Below are positions 17,171 to 27,479 of a stretch of 64,000 bases of DNA, piece by piece. This stretch comes from Halarcobacter sp. (GTDB lineage Bacteria; Campylobacterota; Campylobacteria; Campylobacterales; Arcobacteraceae): contig NZ_OY780939.1 in assembly GCF_963675975.1 (NCBI RefSeq), positions 1,860,001 to 1,924,000 on the forward strand. The letters run 5' to 3'. The translations under genes and the position numbers were made by a program. Every line of letters starts with the position of its first letter. Within the stretch, counting starts at the first letter, position 1. Below the pieces are notes generated by a model. It made no database searches. It had not been told where the DNA came from and was given only the letters and a program-made list of their open reading frames with translations.

Positions 17171-17557
17171 ATGAGTTCTGAAGAATTAAAACTTGACTTA
17201 AGTTCTTTTTTACTATCTGAAACAGATGAAAAAGGATTAATTAGATATGCAAATGATGAGTTTTGCAGATACTCAGAGTTTACATTAGAGGAGTTGGTTG
17301 GTAAGCCACATAATGTAGTTAGACATCCAGATATGCCTAAAGCTGCATTTGAAGATTTGTGGAAGACCGTACAAAGTGGAAAACCTTGGAAAGGTTTTGT
17401 TAAAAATCGTTCAAAAACTGGTAAATATTATTGGGTTTTTGCTACAGTTTTTCCTTTTTCATCCTGCGATGGTAGTAAAGGTTATATTTCATGTAGAAGA
17501 ATGGCATCTCAAGAAGAGATTGAAAAATATGAAAAACTTTATAAAACAATGAATTAG
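17171..17557 (+). CDS. Single PAS-domain redox/energy-taxis sensor protein (Aer/CetB-like)
   Basis: 128 aa consisting of one PAS domain close to the FAD-binding PAS of Aer: [36 protein letters not shown]-like helix and [13 protein letters not shown]. It has no membrane segment or signalling domain. In Campylobacter CetB, a PAS protein, works with the receptor CetA as a split energy-taxis sensor. Here the following gene, 8 bases away, is a chemoreceptor, so the pair may be a similar split system. FAD binding is inferred. Confidence 0.82.
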   Translation: MSSEELKLDLSSFLLSETDEKGLIRYANDEFCRYSEFTLEELVGKPHNVVRHPDMPKAAFEDLWKTVQSGKPWKGFVKNRSKTGKYYWVFATVFPFSSCDGSKGYISCRRMASQEEIEKYEKLYKTMN

Positions 17558-17565
17558 GATTTATC

Positions 17566-19788
17566 ATGTATCTAAATAATGTATCAGTAAAAAATAAAAT
17601 TAGAATTCTAAGTTTTGTTCCACTTTTTTGCATTGTTGTATTAGCATGTATAATTATTTACTTTACAAACGCTAAAAAAAATGATTTGGAAAAAGTTGAA
17701 TATCTATTAGAATATAGTCAAAAAATCTCTTTACTTGTTCATGAAACTCAAAAAGAAAGAGGTGCCAGTGCAGGATATCTTGGAAGTTCAGGTAAAAAAT
17801 TTAAAGATATTTTAGCTAAACAAAGAGAATTAACAAATGCAAAGTTAAAAGATTTTAAAGAGTTTTCTTTAAGTATGAATATAGATGATTTTCCTCCTTC
17901 TGGAAAAGAAAATATTGATTTTATATTAAAAGAGTTTTTAAAACTTGATTCAATAAGAAGTTCTGTAGATTCTTTATCTATCCCTGCACCAAAAGCAATA
18001 GGGTATTATACAAATATAAATGCTAAGTTATTAAATTTTATTGCTAGTTTATCTACAATTGGAGTTGATGAACATATTATTGCTGATATCAATGCTTATT
18101 ATAACTTTTTGATGTCAAAAGAGAGAGCTGGTATTGAAAGGGCAGTTGGCTCAAATACTTTTGCACTTAAAACTTTTGCAGATGGTATGTTTATTAAGTT
18201 TGTTACACTTGTAGACCAACAAAAAACATATTTAAACTCTTTTTATATTTTTGGAGAGCAGTATAAATCTTATGTGATGAAAAAATTAGATGATCCAATT
18301 GTTGGTGAAGTTCAAAAAATGAGAGATATTCTTTTAGGCTTTGGTAAAAATCCAAATATAGAATTTAATGTCGACTCTACACACTGGTTCGCTACAATTA
18401 CTAAAAAAATCAATTTGCTAAAAGAGATAGATGATTATTTGATTTCAAATATTGAAGAGGAAGCAAACGTTTTAATTGAATATTATCGTGATCTTGTATA
18501 TATCTCTTCAACTTTATTAACTATTCTAATATTTTTAGCAGTACTTTTAGCCTATATTTTTAATAAAGGTATTATTGATTCTACAAATAAAATTCATAAT
18601 GGTATTAGACAATTCATGTCTTATCTTAATAGAGAAATCAATGAATTAAACTATATTGATTTAAAAGAAAAAGGCGAGCTTGGTGAGTTGGCTAGAATGG
18701 TTAATAAAAATATTGATAGAATCAATGGAGACTTAGAAAAAGACCTTTTATGTGTTGGTGAAGCAATTATTACTTTAGATAAAGTTGAACAGGGTATTTA
18801 CTCTTGTAGAGTTAAATCAAATGCAGCAAATCCTCAAGTTAGTACTTTAGCTAAAACAATCAATAAAATGTTAGATAACCAACAATTAGTAATTGACAGT
18901 ATTTTAAAAACTTTAGGGGAATATACAGATTATAACTATTTAAATAGTATAAATCTTGAAGGTATTAGTGGTGAATCAAAAGAGATGATTGATGGTATTA
19001 ATTCTTTAGGTGATGCTATAACAACTATGTTAAGGGAAAATAAAAACAATGGTGAGACTTTACTTGTAGGGGCAAAAAGTTTACTTGACAATGTTGATAA
19101 ATTAAATAGTGCATCAAATGATGCAGCTGCAAGACTTGAAGAAACTGCTGCTGCAATTGAAGAGATTACAGCAAATATTTCATCTAGTACAGAAAATGTA
19201 GCTCAGATGGCATTAAATACTGAGCAATTAAATAAAGCAGCTCATGATGGGCAAAACCTAGCAAAAGAAACAGTCTCTTCAATGGATGATATAAATAGCC
19301 AAGTATCAGCAATAAATGAAGCTATTACAGTAATTGATCAAATTGCATTTCAAACAAATATTCTTTCACTAAATGCAGCTGTTGAAGCAGCAACAGCAGG
19401 TGAAGCAGGAAAAGGTTTTTCAGTAGTTGCTCAAGAGGTTAGAAATCTTGCAAGTAGATCTGCTGAAGCTGCAAATGAGATTAAAACATTAGTAGAAAAT
19501 GCTACAGTTAAATCTAGTCAGGGTAAAAGTATAGCTGATAAAATGATTCAAGGTTATAATCAATTAAATGAGAATGTAAATACAACTATTAGTTTGATTA
19601 AAGAGGTTGACCACTCTTCAAAAGAGCAAAGAGATGGTATTAAACAAATAAGTGATGCAATAAATAGTTTAGATAAACAAACTCAAATTAATGCAAATAT
19701 TGCTTCACAAACAAATGAAATAGCATCAAATACAATTGAGTTAGCTAACAATGTTGTTAGTGTAACTGATGGTAAAAAGTTTAAATAG
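17566..19788 (+). CDS. Methyl-accepting chemotaxis protein with NIT sensor domain
   Basis: 740 aa. Membrane segment about 12-32, a large periplasmic region about 35-310 with the NIT hallmark [15 protein letters not shown], second membrane segment about 315-337, linker/HAMP-like region, then a signalling domain (about 500-740) with the highly conserved tip [19 protein letters not shown] and [18 protein letters not shown] domains bind nitrate or nitrite in NasR-like proteins; the ligand here is inferred. No C-terminal CheR/CheB pentapeptide. It follows the PAS gene and ends in a perfect terminator. Confidence 0.9.
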   Translation: MYLNNVSVKNKIRILSFVPLFCIVVLACIIIYFTNAKKNDLEKVEYLLEYSQKISLLVHETQKERGASAGYLGSSGKKFKDILAKQRELTNAKLKDFKEFSLSMNIDDFPPSGKENIDFILKEFLKLDSIRSSVDSLSIPAPKAIGYYTNINAKLLNFIASLSTIGVDEHIIADINAYYNFLMSKERAGIERAVGSNTFALKTFADGMFIKFVTLVDQQKTYLNSFYIFGEQYKSYVMKKLDDPIVGEVQKMRDILLGFGKNPNIEFNVDSTHWFATITKKINLLKEIDDYLISNIEEEANVLIEYYRDLVYISSTLLTILIFLAVLLAYIFNKGIIDSTNKIHNGIRQFMSYLNREINELNYIDLKEKGELGELARMVNKNIDRINGDLEKDLLCVGEAIITLDKVEQGIYSCRVKSNAANPQVSTLAKTINKMLDNQQLVIDSILKTLGEYTDYNYLNSINLEGISGESKEMIDGINSLGDAITTMLRENKNNGETLLVGAKSLLDNVDKLNSASNDAAARLEETAAAIEEITANISSSTENVAQMALNTEQLNKAAHDGQNLAKETVSSMDDINSQVSAINEAITVIDQIAFQTNILSLNAAVEAATAGEAGKGFSVVAQEVRNLASRSAEAANEIKTLVENATVKSSQGKSIADKMIQGYNQLNENVNTTISLIKEVDHSSKEQRDGIKQISDAINSLDKQTQINANIASQTNEIASNTIELANNVVSVTDGKKFK

Positions 19789-19806
19789 GAAACTATTTAA
19801 ACTTTT
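19775..19806. terminator. Perfect bidirectional terminator overlapping two stop codons
   Basis: AAAAGTTTAAATAG, loop GAAA (a GNRA tetraloop), CTATTTAAACTTTT. It covers the stop codons of both the chemoreceptor and the convergent LOG gene. Confidence 0.75.
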
Positions 19807-20369
19807 AATATATCCCATTTATTTTTAGGTGGGGTATAGTTTTCAAAACATTTATAAATATATTCAATATCATCACTAACAATAATTGAATCAAGGTGCT
19901 CTTTTAATAAAAATCCCTCATTCTCACAAAAATTTAAATACTCAATAAATTTATCATAATATCCATTTACATTATAAAGTGCACAAGGTTTTTTTGAATT
20001 ACCAATTTGAATCGTAGTAAATATTTCTGTAATCTCTTCTAGGGTTCCAAAACCTCCAGGCATAGCTATAAAACTATCTGCTAAATCTTCCATCATAGCT
20101 TTTCTTTCTCTAATAGTTTCAACTTTATATAGTTTTGTAATATTTTCATTTTCTAACTCTTTATTAGCTAATCCATGAGTTATTACTCCATATACATCCA
20201 TACCTAAAGACATGGCATGGTTTGAAACTACACCCATAAGTCCAACTTTACTACCACCATAAACAATTTTAGAATCTTTTTCATTTAAATAGTTAATTAA
20301 TTCAATAGTTTTTTCTTTATAAATTGGAGATTCTCCAAAGGCTGTACCACAATATATTGCAACATTCAT
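19797..20369 (-). CDS. LOG-family nucleotide 5'-monophosphate phosphoribohydrolase
   Basis: 190 aa, Rossmann-like LOG fold. It has YGGSKVGLMG, the RERKAMMED Arg/Asp region and the family hallmark PGGFGTLEE, with the catalytic Arg and Glu in place. LOG enzymes hydrolyse nucleoside monophosphates (adenylate or cytokinin ribotides) to base and ribose phosphate. It is the last gene of the mla-type operon; its ATG overlaps the stop of the preceding small zinc-ribbon gene by one base. Confidence 0.88.
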   Translation of the reverse strand: MNVAIYCGTAFGESPIYKEKTIELINYLNEKDSKIVYGGSKVGLMGVVSNHAMSLGMDVYGVITHGLANKELENENITKLYKVETIRERKAMMEDLADSFIAMPGGFGTLEEITEIFTTIQIGNSKKPCALYNVNGYYDKFIEYLNFCENEGFLLKEHLDSIIVSDDIEYIYKCFENYTPPKNKWDILKV

Positions 20370-20563
20370 TAAAATTCATTTCCTTCTATTTTTTTATAAT
20401 TAAAATATATTAGTTCCTCTTCATCAAAACTATATTTTATTTCAATAGGTCTACAACAAACTTCACAATCATCAATTATCTCTGAGTCATAATTTGAGCC
20501 CATATCAAGTAATACTGTAATAGATTCTAAACAATATGGACAAGTAAGCTCTTTTTCAAACAT
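20369..20563 (-). CDS. Small CPXCG-type zinc-ribbon protein
   Basis: 64 aa with CPYC near the N-terminus (C9, C12) and CEVC in the middle, a four-Cys zinc site, followed by an acidic tail (FDEEELIYFN). This fits the short CPXCG Cys-rich family of unknown function. It lies 2 bases after the RND gene and overlaps the LOG gene by one base, so it belongs to the operon, though no role in lipid transport is known. Confidence 0.75.
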   Translation of the reverse strand: MFEKELTCPYCLESITVLLDMGSNYDSEIIDDCEVCCRPIEIKYSFDEEELIYFNYKKIEGNEF

Positions 20564-20565
20564 TA

Positions 20566-23037
20566 TTATCTCTTAGAATAAGGTTTTAAAAGAATAATTA
20601 GCTTTGGAAGTAATAATAGCGCTGAAGCTAACATTGTAGCCATAACAATAACAGTTAATAAACCAAAATATATTGTTGGAATTAGATTTGATAACACTAA
20701 TATTGAAAATCCAACAATTACTACAAGAGAAGTATAAGTCATAGCATAACCAATACTTTCATGGGATCTTTTCATAGAGTTTATATAGTTGTGATCTTTT
20801 TTAAACTCTTCATGAAATCTATGGATATAGTGAATTGTATCATCAACCCCAATACCAATTGATATAGCAGCAATTGTAATAGTCATAATATCAAGTGGAA
20901 TATTTAACCATCCCATTATCCCAAATACAATAGAGATAGGTACAAGATTTGCTAATATTGCTATTAGTGCAATTAGAGCTGATCTAAATAGGATTAAAAA
21001 CATAATAAATAAAATCCCAACTACAAAACCTAAAGTTTTTATTTGTGAATCAAAAAGAGACTGTAGCATATTGTTATAAAGAATCATTAAATTTGATAAT
21101 CTAAACTCTACAGTAGAATCATTTATAATAGTTGGTAGTTCTCTATTTAATTTCTCAATTAATTCATTTCTTCTTAATTCAGGATTTGAATCTATAATTC
21201 TTGTATTAATTCTAGCCTGATTATCTTCAATACTAATATATGGAGAAAGGATTAAATCTTTATACTCTTTAGGAAGTTTTTCATAAAGTAAAGCCAAGGT
21301 AAAACCATCTAAGTCTTTTCCCTCGTTTAAAGTTTTTCCTGTTTTTAAAAGTGTAGCTAAAGATGAAACTTTTCCAACTTCACCTAGAGAATCTAAATAA
21401 TCATGAACTCTTGTAATTGTTTTCATTTTATCAACAGTAAACCAATATTTTTCATCATTCTCTGTTTGTGCAAACTCATCTTCAAAATCAGAAAATTCAT
21501 CATTTTTAGCTGTTGTTTTTTCTTCTTCTTTTTTTATATTAAAAGTTAAAATAACATCTAAAGGAGTTGTTCCTCCTAATTGGTTATCAATCACTTCCAT
21601 ACCTTTATAAATTTCAGTTGACTTTTTAAAGTAGTTAATAAAGCTATTTTCTACAATAATTTTTGAAGCACCAATAAGTGATATTATTACAATAAAAATA
21701 GATATTAATATAATAAATAAACCTTTTGTTTCTACAAGTTTTGCACTTTTTTCTATAAGTTTTAATTTAAAATTAGAACTTTTTGTTATATCAATTCGCT
21801 TCATAGTTATTAAGATAGAAGGAAAAACTATAAAAGAGATAATAAGTGAAATAGCAATACCTGTACTCATCATCCAGCCTAAGTTTTTAACTGGCTCAAT
21901 TCCAGATAAAACCAAAGAACCAAAGCCAGCAATAGTTGTAATAATTGCAAAAAATGAGGGATTTAGCTTTGATAATAAAGTATTTATTATAAGTTTATAT
22001 TGACTAGCATTTTTATATGTTTGTGTTAATTCTCTATATCTTACAATCAAGTGTAAAACTATTGAAATTGTAATAATTAATTGCAAAGAGATAAAATTAG
22101 ATGAGATAACAGTTACTTCCCAGCCAAATAATCCTAACATTCCAGATGTAGATATAACTGATAAAACACATATTATTATAGGAAGTAAAATCCAAATCAT
22201 TTGTCTGAAAATAACCCATAAGATGAAAATTAATAGAAATATCAGTGTTGAACCATATATTACCAAGTCACTTTTAACAAAGCTGATTATATCATCAGCA
22301 ATCATTGAAACACCACCAAGGAAAAGCTCACCACTATCTTGGTATTTTTCTATAATATTTCTAACTGCTACAATATTCTTATGGTCACTTTCTCTAATAT
22401 TTTCTCTATAATCTTTAAACTCTTTTTCAATCTCTTTTAGTTTTGTAAGTTCTTCTTCTGAAGCAGAATTTTCCCTCTTCTTTTTTAATAATTCATTTCG
22501 TTTGTTCAAGATTTCAAAATATTTTTTATCCTCTTTTAAATTAATCAATATTGAGGTAGTTCTAAAGTCTTCACTTACTAAACTTTTATTATATAGTTCA
22601 GATTCCAAAAACTCTTTTTTTACAAGTTTTTTGTCAACTTCACTATTCTCTAATGTTCGAACACCATCCAATAGTTTTGTTAATTCTTGTACGGGTGATT
22701 GTAGTAAAGGAACATTTAAAATCGATGTTATTGATACAACTTTTTCAAGTTTTATAAACTCTTCACTTAATTGTTTAATTGTTTCTAAACTCTCTTCAGA
22801 TAGCAAATCTTTTTTAGGTTTAAAGGTTACAAGTAAAAAATCAGGAGAATGATATCTTTCATTTACTTCTCTATAAAATTTTAAATCTTTATCATCATCT
22901 AAAAGCAGAGTTTCAGAAGAAGCATCTATTTCAAGTTTTGTGGCATAATAGCCTAAAAAAGATACACCCAGTAAAAGTATAAAAAGAATTTTAACTGGGT
23001 GTTTGATAATTGATTTATCAAAAAGTGATTTTATCAT
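20566..23037 (-). CDS. RND/MMPL-family exporter of the Mla-type operon
   Basis: 823 aa. Membrane segment about 14-32, large periplasmic loop about 35-240 with coiled-coil-like Glu/Lys stretches, a first block of five to six membrane segments about 245-410, a second periplasmic domain about 450-655, and a last block about 665-815. The layout matches MMPL/HpnN-like RND proteins with a sterol-sensing-like core. Its ATG overlaps the mlaC stop by 4 bases. In Campylobacter the equivalent trio is Cj1371-1373. A lipid-carrying role across the envelope is inferred from mlaA and mlaC. Confidence 0.88.
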   Translation of the reverse strand: MIKSLFDKSIIKHPVKILFILLLGVSFLGYYATKLEIDASSETLLLDDDKDLKFYREVNERYHSPDFLLVTFKPKKDLLSEESLETIKQLSEEFIKLEKVVSITSILNVPLLQSPVQELTKLLDGVRTLENSEVDKKLVKKEFLESELYNKSLVSEDFRTTSILINLKEDKKYFEILNKRNELLKKKRENSASEEELTKLKEIEKEFKDYRENIRESDHKNIVAVRNIIEKYQDSGELFLGGVSMIADDIISFVKSDLVIYGSTLIFLLIFILWVIFRQMIWILLPIIICVLSVISTSGMLGLFGWEVTVISSNFISLQLIITISIVLHLIVRYRELTQTYKNASQYKLIINTLLSKLNPSFFAIITTIAGFGSLVLSGIEPVKNLGWMMSTGIAISLIISFIVFPSILITMKRIDITKSSNFKLKLIEKSAKLVETKGLFIILISIFIVIISLIGASKIIVENSFINYFKKSTEIYKGMEVIDNQLGGTTPLDVILTFNIKKEEEKTTAKNDEFSDFEDEFAQTENDEKYWFTVDKMKTITRVHDYLDSLGEVGKVSSLATLLKTGKTLNEGKDLDGFTLALLYEKLPKEYKDLILSPYISIEDNQARINTRIIDSNPELRRNELIEKLNRELPTIINDSTVEFRLSNLMILYNNMLQSLFDSQIKTLGFVVGILFIMFLILFRSALIALIAILANLVPISIVFGIMGWLNIPLDIMTITIAAISIGIGVDDTIHYIHRFHEEFKKDHNYINSMKRSHESIGYAMTYTSLVVIVGFSILVLSNLIPTIYFGLLTVIVMATMLASALLLLPKLIILLKPYSKR

Positions 23038-23618
23038 TTAGTGTTATTTGGAAGTGTAGCTAAGTTTGCCATTAAATCTTTAAAAGTTTTGTCTTTTAAA
23101 AATCCTGCAAATTGTTGTCTAAATGTTTGAATAATACTAACTCCTAATAGATTTACATCATAAATCAACCAGTTATTAGTCTCTTTTTCATAAAATTTAT
23201 AATCAATATTATATTTATCCTCTTTCCCAATTAATTGAGTTTTTAGAATAATTCTATTTGATTTTGGTTGTTCTGTACCTAATATCTCTACAAGTTCATC
23301 TGTATATAAATTAAGTTTATCAACATAAGAATCTTTTAGTTTTTTTGTGAAAAGTTTAACAAAATCATTTTTTTGTTTGTCATTTATTTCACTCCAAGTT
23401 CTACCTAAAGATAATCTTGACATTAGTTTATAATCAAAAAGAGAATCCATTATGTCAACAATCTCTTCTGTTTTTTTATCATTACTAAGTTTAGAATCTT
23501 TTAAGATGATTAATACTTTATCTATTTTATTGCTCATTTCTGATTTTATTTCATCTTTTGACATAGCAAAAGATAAGTTTATAATTAAAAAGCATGATAG
23601 TATTATTCTTATAAACAT
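23034..23618 (-). CDS. mlaC: MlaC/Ttg2D-family periplasmic phospholipid-binding protein
   Basis: 194 aa with a signal peptide (FIRIILSCFLIINLSFA). The mature part has the MlaC pattern: helical N-terminus, MDSLFDYKLMSRLSLGRTW, QKNDFVKLFTKKLKDSY, and C-terminal VNLLGVSIIQTFRQQFAGFL. MlaC shuttles phospholipid between the outer-membrane lipoprotein MlaA and an inner-membrane machine. AAGGA precedes the ATG. It sits between mlaA (3-base gap) and an RND gene (4-base overlap). Confidence 0.9.
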   Translation of the reverse strand: MFIRIILSCFLIINLSFAMSKDEIKSEMSNKIDKVLIILKDSKLSNDKKTEEIVDIMDSLFDYKLMSRLSLGRTWSEINDKQKNDFVKLFTKKLKDSYVDKLNLYTDELVEILGTEQPKSNRIILKTQLIGKEDKYNIDYKFYEKETNNWLIYDVNLLGVSIIQTFRQQFAGFLKDKTFKDLMANLATLPNNTK

Positions 23619-23621
23619 CTT

Positions 23622-24476
23622 TTATTCCTTAATCATTTTATTTCTATTTTGTGTATATATATCTTTAAGGAAAGGGTATAAATCTATTGCATCTTTTTTT
23701 AGATTTTCATATTTTCCTAGATTTAATGAAGTGCTATTTATAACTTCGATTGATTTTAAACCAAGAGTTTTTTCAAATCTATCTGGAATTTTATATTCAA
23801 GTTCATCATATCCAGCATCACTAAGTGGTGAGATATATGAATCAACACTTAAACCTACAACATCTCTTACATTTGATGGTCCATAAACTGGTAAAACAAT
23901 GTGAAAACCGCCATCAAATCCATAATAGCCTAAAGTTTGACCAAAATCTTCATCATGTTCATTAAGATTATATTCTTTTGATGCAGGATCCATAAAACCT
24001 AATATACCAACTGTTGAATTAATTAAAAATCTACCACTTTCTTCACCTGCATTAGTGAATTTAAATTGTAAAAGATTATTTACAAGTCTAACTGGATAAG
24101 TTAAATTTTGAAAGAAATTAGAAATTGCTACTCTTCCTTCTTGTGGAACTATTTTTTTATATCCACTTGCAACAGGATTAAGTACATTAATATATAAAAA
24201 GTCATTAAATGACGTCATAACTCTATTATAACCTTCTAAAGGATCAATTTCTTCATTTTTTATTTCAAATTCATCATCAAAGGAACCGACAGAAGACTCT
24301 TCTTTTATCTCTTTTGCAAATTGATCTTTTGCAAAAAGTTCATATGTCTTTCTTTCGTTCTTAGGTACATATTCAAATTCTAAATTTGAATTCAATTTAT
24401 AATGGTTTGTAACAGTACAACCATTAAACCCAATAACAAATGAAAGCATAAAAGTAAATACAATTAAACTTTTCAT
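23622..24476 (-). CDS. mlaA: MlaA/VacJ-family outer-membrane lipoprotein
   Basis: 284 aa. Lipobox at VIGFNGC. The mature protein has DPLEGYNRVMTSFND, YPVRLVNNLLQFKF, GFMDPAS, EDFGQTLGYYG and HIVLPVYGPSNVRD, the conserved MlaA core that forms a ring-shaped channel removing phospholipid from the outer leaflet. A roughly 45-residue acidic linker follows the anchor. It heads the five-gene leftward operon; a promoter lies in the 66 bases upstream, which also contain a CACACA-rich stretch. Confidence 0.9.
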   Translation of the reverse strand: MKSLIVFTFMLSFVIGFNGCTVTNHYKLNSNLEFEYVPKNERKTYELFAKDQFAKEIKEESSVGSFDDEFEIKNEEIDPLEGYNRVMTSFNDFLYINVLNPVASGYKKIVPQEGRVAISNFFQNLTYPVRLVNNLLQFKFTNAGEESGRFLINSTVGILGFMDPASKEYNLNEHDEDFGQTLGYYGFDGGFHIVLPVYGPSNVRDVVGLSVDSYISPLSDAGYDELEYKIPDRFEKTLGLKSIEVINSTSLNLGKYENLKKDAIDLYPFLKDIYTQNRNKMIKE

Positions 24477-24542
24477 AAAATATTACCTTGTGTGTTTTGT
24501 GTGTGCGAACAAATATAATATCTAATTTTTTATAAAAATTAC

Positions 24543-25394
24543 TTAATAAATATTATTTTTATTTACTAAAGTGATTAACTGTAGAGGATCTACTTGTATT
24601 CCATGTATTCTAAATGCAAAATGTAAGTGTGGACCTGTAACTCTCCCTGTATCTCCACTAAGCCCAATAATATCACCTTTTTTTACCTTTTGACCCTTTT
24701 TAAATTTTAATTTGCTTAAGTGATAATAACAAGAATATATACCTTGACCATGATCTATAACTATAGAATTTCCTGCATAAAATCTATGTTTAGATAATAC
24801 AACTATTCCATCATTTACAGCTTTTATTTTAGTACCTATTTTTGCTTTAAAATCTGTTCCTGAATGGTACGATTTTAAGCTTCCATTATATACTCTTTTT
24901 GTACCAAAATTACTTGTAATTTTACTATCAATAGGATATATAAATTTGCCATTTAAGTATAGGTTTGGACTTACTGAGTTATAAATATTCATAGCTTCTT
25001 TATACTCTTTATCAACTCTTGCTTTATTTTTTTTTGATAAAGTTACTTTTCCTTTAGATACATTTATAATTTCACTTTTATAATTTCCATCAATTACACT
25101 TAAAGTTACACCCTTAAAAATCTTTTTTTTATCTCTTAAGTAAGAGATAATGATTCTATAATCTTTTTTATCTTTGTAGTATGATACAGGCACAAGAGCA
25201 TAATATTTATTTTTCTTATTTGGAAAAGAAAAAAAGTCTATATTTTGTTTATCAAAAGTAAGTTTTGGGTTTTTTATGTTTTTTTCTTCTAAAATTAATA
25301 TTGCAGTATTTGCATTTTCAACATTTTTAGGTTTTATTTCAAGTGCATTTAAAACAATAAAAAAATTTATCAGTATTATTAGTATTTTTTTCAT
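24543..25394 (-). CDS. M23-family (LytM) peptidoglycan endopeptidase
   Basis: 283 aa with signal peptide ([18 protein letters not shown]). The N-terminal half is a beta-rich domain; the M23 core at about 165-275 keeps all zinc ligands: H and D in HSGTDF and the HLH of GPHLHFAF, plus YYHL. It should cut peptide cross-links in the wall, as in the cell-shape peptidases of Campylobacterota. Monocistronic, directed away from yebC. Confidence 0.9.
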   Translation of the reverse strand: MKKILIILINFFIVLNALEIKPKNVENANTAILILEEKNIKNPKLTFDKQNIDFFSFPNKKNKYYALVPVSYYKDKKDYRIIISYLRDKKKIFKGVTLSVIDGNYKSEIINVSKGKVTLSKKNKARVDKEYKEAMNIYNSVSPNLYLNGKFIYPIDSKITSNFGTKRVYNGSLKSYHSGTDFKAKIGTKIKAVNDGIVVLSKHRFYAGNSIVIDHGQGIYSCYYHLSKLKFKKGQKVKKGDIIGLSGDTGRVTGPHLHFAFRIHGIQVDPLQLITLVNKNNIY

Positions 25395-25441
25395 ATTTGT
25401 ATATTAACAAAAAAACTCTTTTTGTATCTTAATTACAATCT

Positions 25442-25450
25442 TGGTATAAT
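25442..25450 (+). promoter_or_regulatory. Extended -10 promoter of yebC
   Basis: TTGGTATAAT (TGnTATAAT form, TATAAT at 25445-25450) lies 37 bases before the chosen ATG. Because this promoter is inside the longer open frame, it supports the start at 25488. Confidence 0.65.
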
Positions 25451-25487
25451 CCCGACAAATAATGAGAAATTAACTGGAGTAATATAT

Positions 25488-26198
25488 ATGGGTAGAGCCT
25501 TTGAATATAGAAAAGCAGCAAAAATGAAAAGATGGGGAAATATGTCAAGAGTTTTCCCAAAACTAGCTAAAGCGATTGAAATAGCAGCAAAATCTGGTGG
25601 TGGTGATCCTGAAATGAATTCAGCATTAAGAACTGCAATATTAAATGCAAAAGCTGAAAATATGCCTAAATCAAATATCGATGCAGCTATTAAAAGAGCT
25701 ACAGGAAAAGATGCAGCAAATTATTCAGATGTAAACTTTGAAGGAAAAGGTCCACATGGTGTATTAATATTTGTTGAAACTGCAACAGATAATAATACAA
25801 GAACAGTTGCAAATGTTAAAATGCATTTCAATAAAAATGGTGGACAAGTTGTACCAACTGGTTCTTTAGAGTTTTTCTTTGATAGAAAAGCAATTTTCGA
25901 ATTTAATAAAACTGAAGATATGGATTTAGAAGAATTAGAATTAGAATTGATTGATGCTGGATTAGAAGAGATTGAAGAAGAAGATGGTGTAGTTTTAGTT
26001 ACAGCTGAATATACAGATTTTGGTACTTTAAATAAAGCATTTGAAGATATGGGAATTGAGTTAACAAAAGCAGAATTAAAAAGAATTCCAAACAATCCTC
26101 AAGAGTTTACAGAAGAGCAACAAGAAGAGATTGGTAAACTTTTAGAAAAGCTTGAAGATGATGATGATGTTCAAGCGGTTTATACAAATATTGGATAA
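25488..26198 (+). CDS. yebC: YebC/PmpR-family DNA-binding or translation factor
   Basis: 236 aa from the ATG at 25488 (CTGGAG upstream), the universal family start [19 protein letters not shown]. It carries [32 protein letters not shown] and the [10 protein letters not shown] domain, followed by an acidic C-terminus. YebC proteins are reported as transcriptional regulators and, more recently, as ribosome-associated factors for difficult sequences. The last codons form half of a long terminator stem shared with the next, convergent gene. Confidence 0.93.
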   Translation: MGRAFEYRKAAKMKRWGNMSRVFPKLAKAIEIAAKSGGGDPEMNSALRTAILNAKAENMPKSNIDAAIKRATGKDAANYSDVNFEGKGPHGVLIFVETATDNNTRTVANVKMHFNKNGGQVVPTGSLEFFFDRKAIFEFNKTEDMDLEELELELIDAGLEEIEEEDGVVLVTAEYTDFGTLNKAFEDMGIELTKAELKRIPNNPQEFTEEQQEEIGKLLEKLEDDDDVQAVYTNIG

Positions 26199-26225
26199 GA
26201 CCTTTAGGTCTTAATTCCAATATTT
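26186..26225. terminator. Long bidirectional terminator hairpin
   Basis: AAATATTGGA-TAAGACCT (26186-26203) pairs with AGGTCTTA-AT-TCCAATATTT (26206-26225) apart from a 2-base bulge; a T-run follows. It overlaps the coding ends of both converging genes. Confidence 0.75.
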
Positions 26226-27269
26226 TTGTTTATATCTAGTTTCAAGTTTAATAAAAGAATTAACTTCAGGTACACCATTTACAAGATTAAATCTAATTAA
26301 GTCATCTTTATAAAAAATCTTTTTTCTTGAACTGAAATTCCATTTTTGAGTTCTTTCTTTATTGATAATTTCATAATCATATTCTTTTTTAGCTGAATTA
26401 TAAACTCTTTTTGTAAGAACACCTTCAAGTCCATATTGTGTATTTCCACCTTGTACTCCAAGATGTCCACCTGCACCTAAACCTCCAGAAACTTCTTGAG
26501 CTTTATAAGCTTTAACAGATTTAATTAATCCATTCATACTGTCCATAAATGCAGATACTATCGTTTTACCTTCAGGTGTTTTTGTGTAGGCACCAAGTCC
26601 TCCCCCAGCACTACCACCAAGTAAACCACCCATGATATTCCAGTCTGTAGTTCTTGCACTTCCTTCTGCTGCTGCTAATTGAACAGAAGATCTATTATCT
26701 ATAAGAGTTAACATTGTACTTGCATCAGAAGTTTTAAAACCTCCAGCAACAGCACCAGCAACACTACCAAATAAACCTCCAGCAATAGCTCCTAAACCAC
26801 TTGTTCCTTGCTCACTGAATGTGATTGATGGAATAATTGTATAATCAGCTGCAACCATTTGTCCTTTGTGAAATTTAGAGTTTCCTCTTAATTCACCACT
26901 TTGCATAAGTTGTCTTTCTCTCATTAAGTCATTCATCCCTTTTCCTCTTTCAACAATAACAAAACAATTAGATTGTTGTGTTAAAAGTCTAAGAACTGGA
27001 ATAGTTGATGGCAGTCTTAAATCTCTAGTTAAATACTGGTACCAAGTGTCATTTCTATCTTCATGAAATGATACAGTCCCTATAGGTGCTGTACATCTTT
27101 CAAGACCACTATTTGCCCCTTGTGAATTAGCTCCTCCAGCTGATCCCGTACCAGCAGTTTTTGCATCTGCAGCACCTGATTGTGTCATACCTGATAAACA
27201 ACCAGTAAATGCACCTGTAGTTAAAATTGCAAGTGACAAACTTGCAGTTAAATTACTAAGTCTTTTCAT
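26211..27269 (-). CDS. CsgG/HfaB-like outer-membrane lipoprotein
   Basis: 352 aa from the ATG at 27269 (AAGGAAG upstream); the frame is open to a TTG at 27302 without a ribosome site. Lipobox GAFTGC follows a hydrophobic stretch. The mature part has the CsgG-type fold: CFVIVERGKGMNDLMRER, SGELRG, ADYTIIPSITF and a Gly-rich segment, then repeated VQLAAAEGSARTTDW-like strands. CsgG makes a secretion pore for curli; HfaB helps anchor the holdfast. No curli or holdfast genes are nearby, so the cargo is unknown. Confidence 0.8.
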   Translation of the reverse strand: MKRLSNLTASLSLAILTTGAFTGCLSGMTQSGAADAKTAGTGSAGGANSQGANSGLERCTAPIGTVSFHEDRNDTWYQYLTRDLRLPSTIPVLRLLTQQSNCFVIVERGKGMNDLMRERQLMQSGELRGNSKFHKGQMVAADYTIIPSITFSEQGTSGLGAIAGGLFGSVAGAVAGGFKTSDASTMLTLIDNRSSVQLAAAEGSARTTDWNIMGGLLGGSAGGGLGAYTKTPEGKTIVSAFMDSMNGLIKSVKAYKAQEVSGGLGAGGHLGVQGGNTQYGLEGVLTKRVYNSAKKEYDYEIINKERTQKWNFSSRKKIFYKDDLIRFNLVNGVPEVNSFIKLETRYKQKYWN

Positions 27270-27479
27270 ACCCTTCGCTTCCTTGTGTTGATTTAAATTC
27301 AAAAAGTGTATATATATTACTACAAATTATTTTTAGTTCTCTTAAAAATTGGTATTTTTTTAAGAAAATTTATTAATTAGTAACTTTAAGTATTATATTT
27401 TTCTTATATTTAACAAGTAAAATAAAGATTAGTTTTTAAGAAAAATCGCTGTAAAATCGATTTTTTTTTAAGGATTAAT

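Noticed and set aside
25721-26095. Minus-strand open frame of 124 codons
   Set aside because: Antisense to yebC; Ser/Asn/Pro-rich artefact of Glu/Asp-rich coding sequence.
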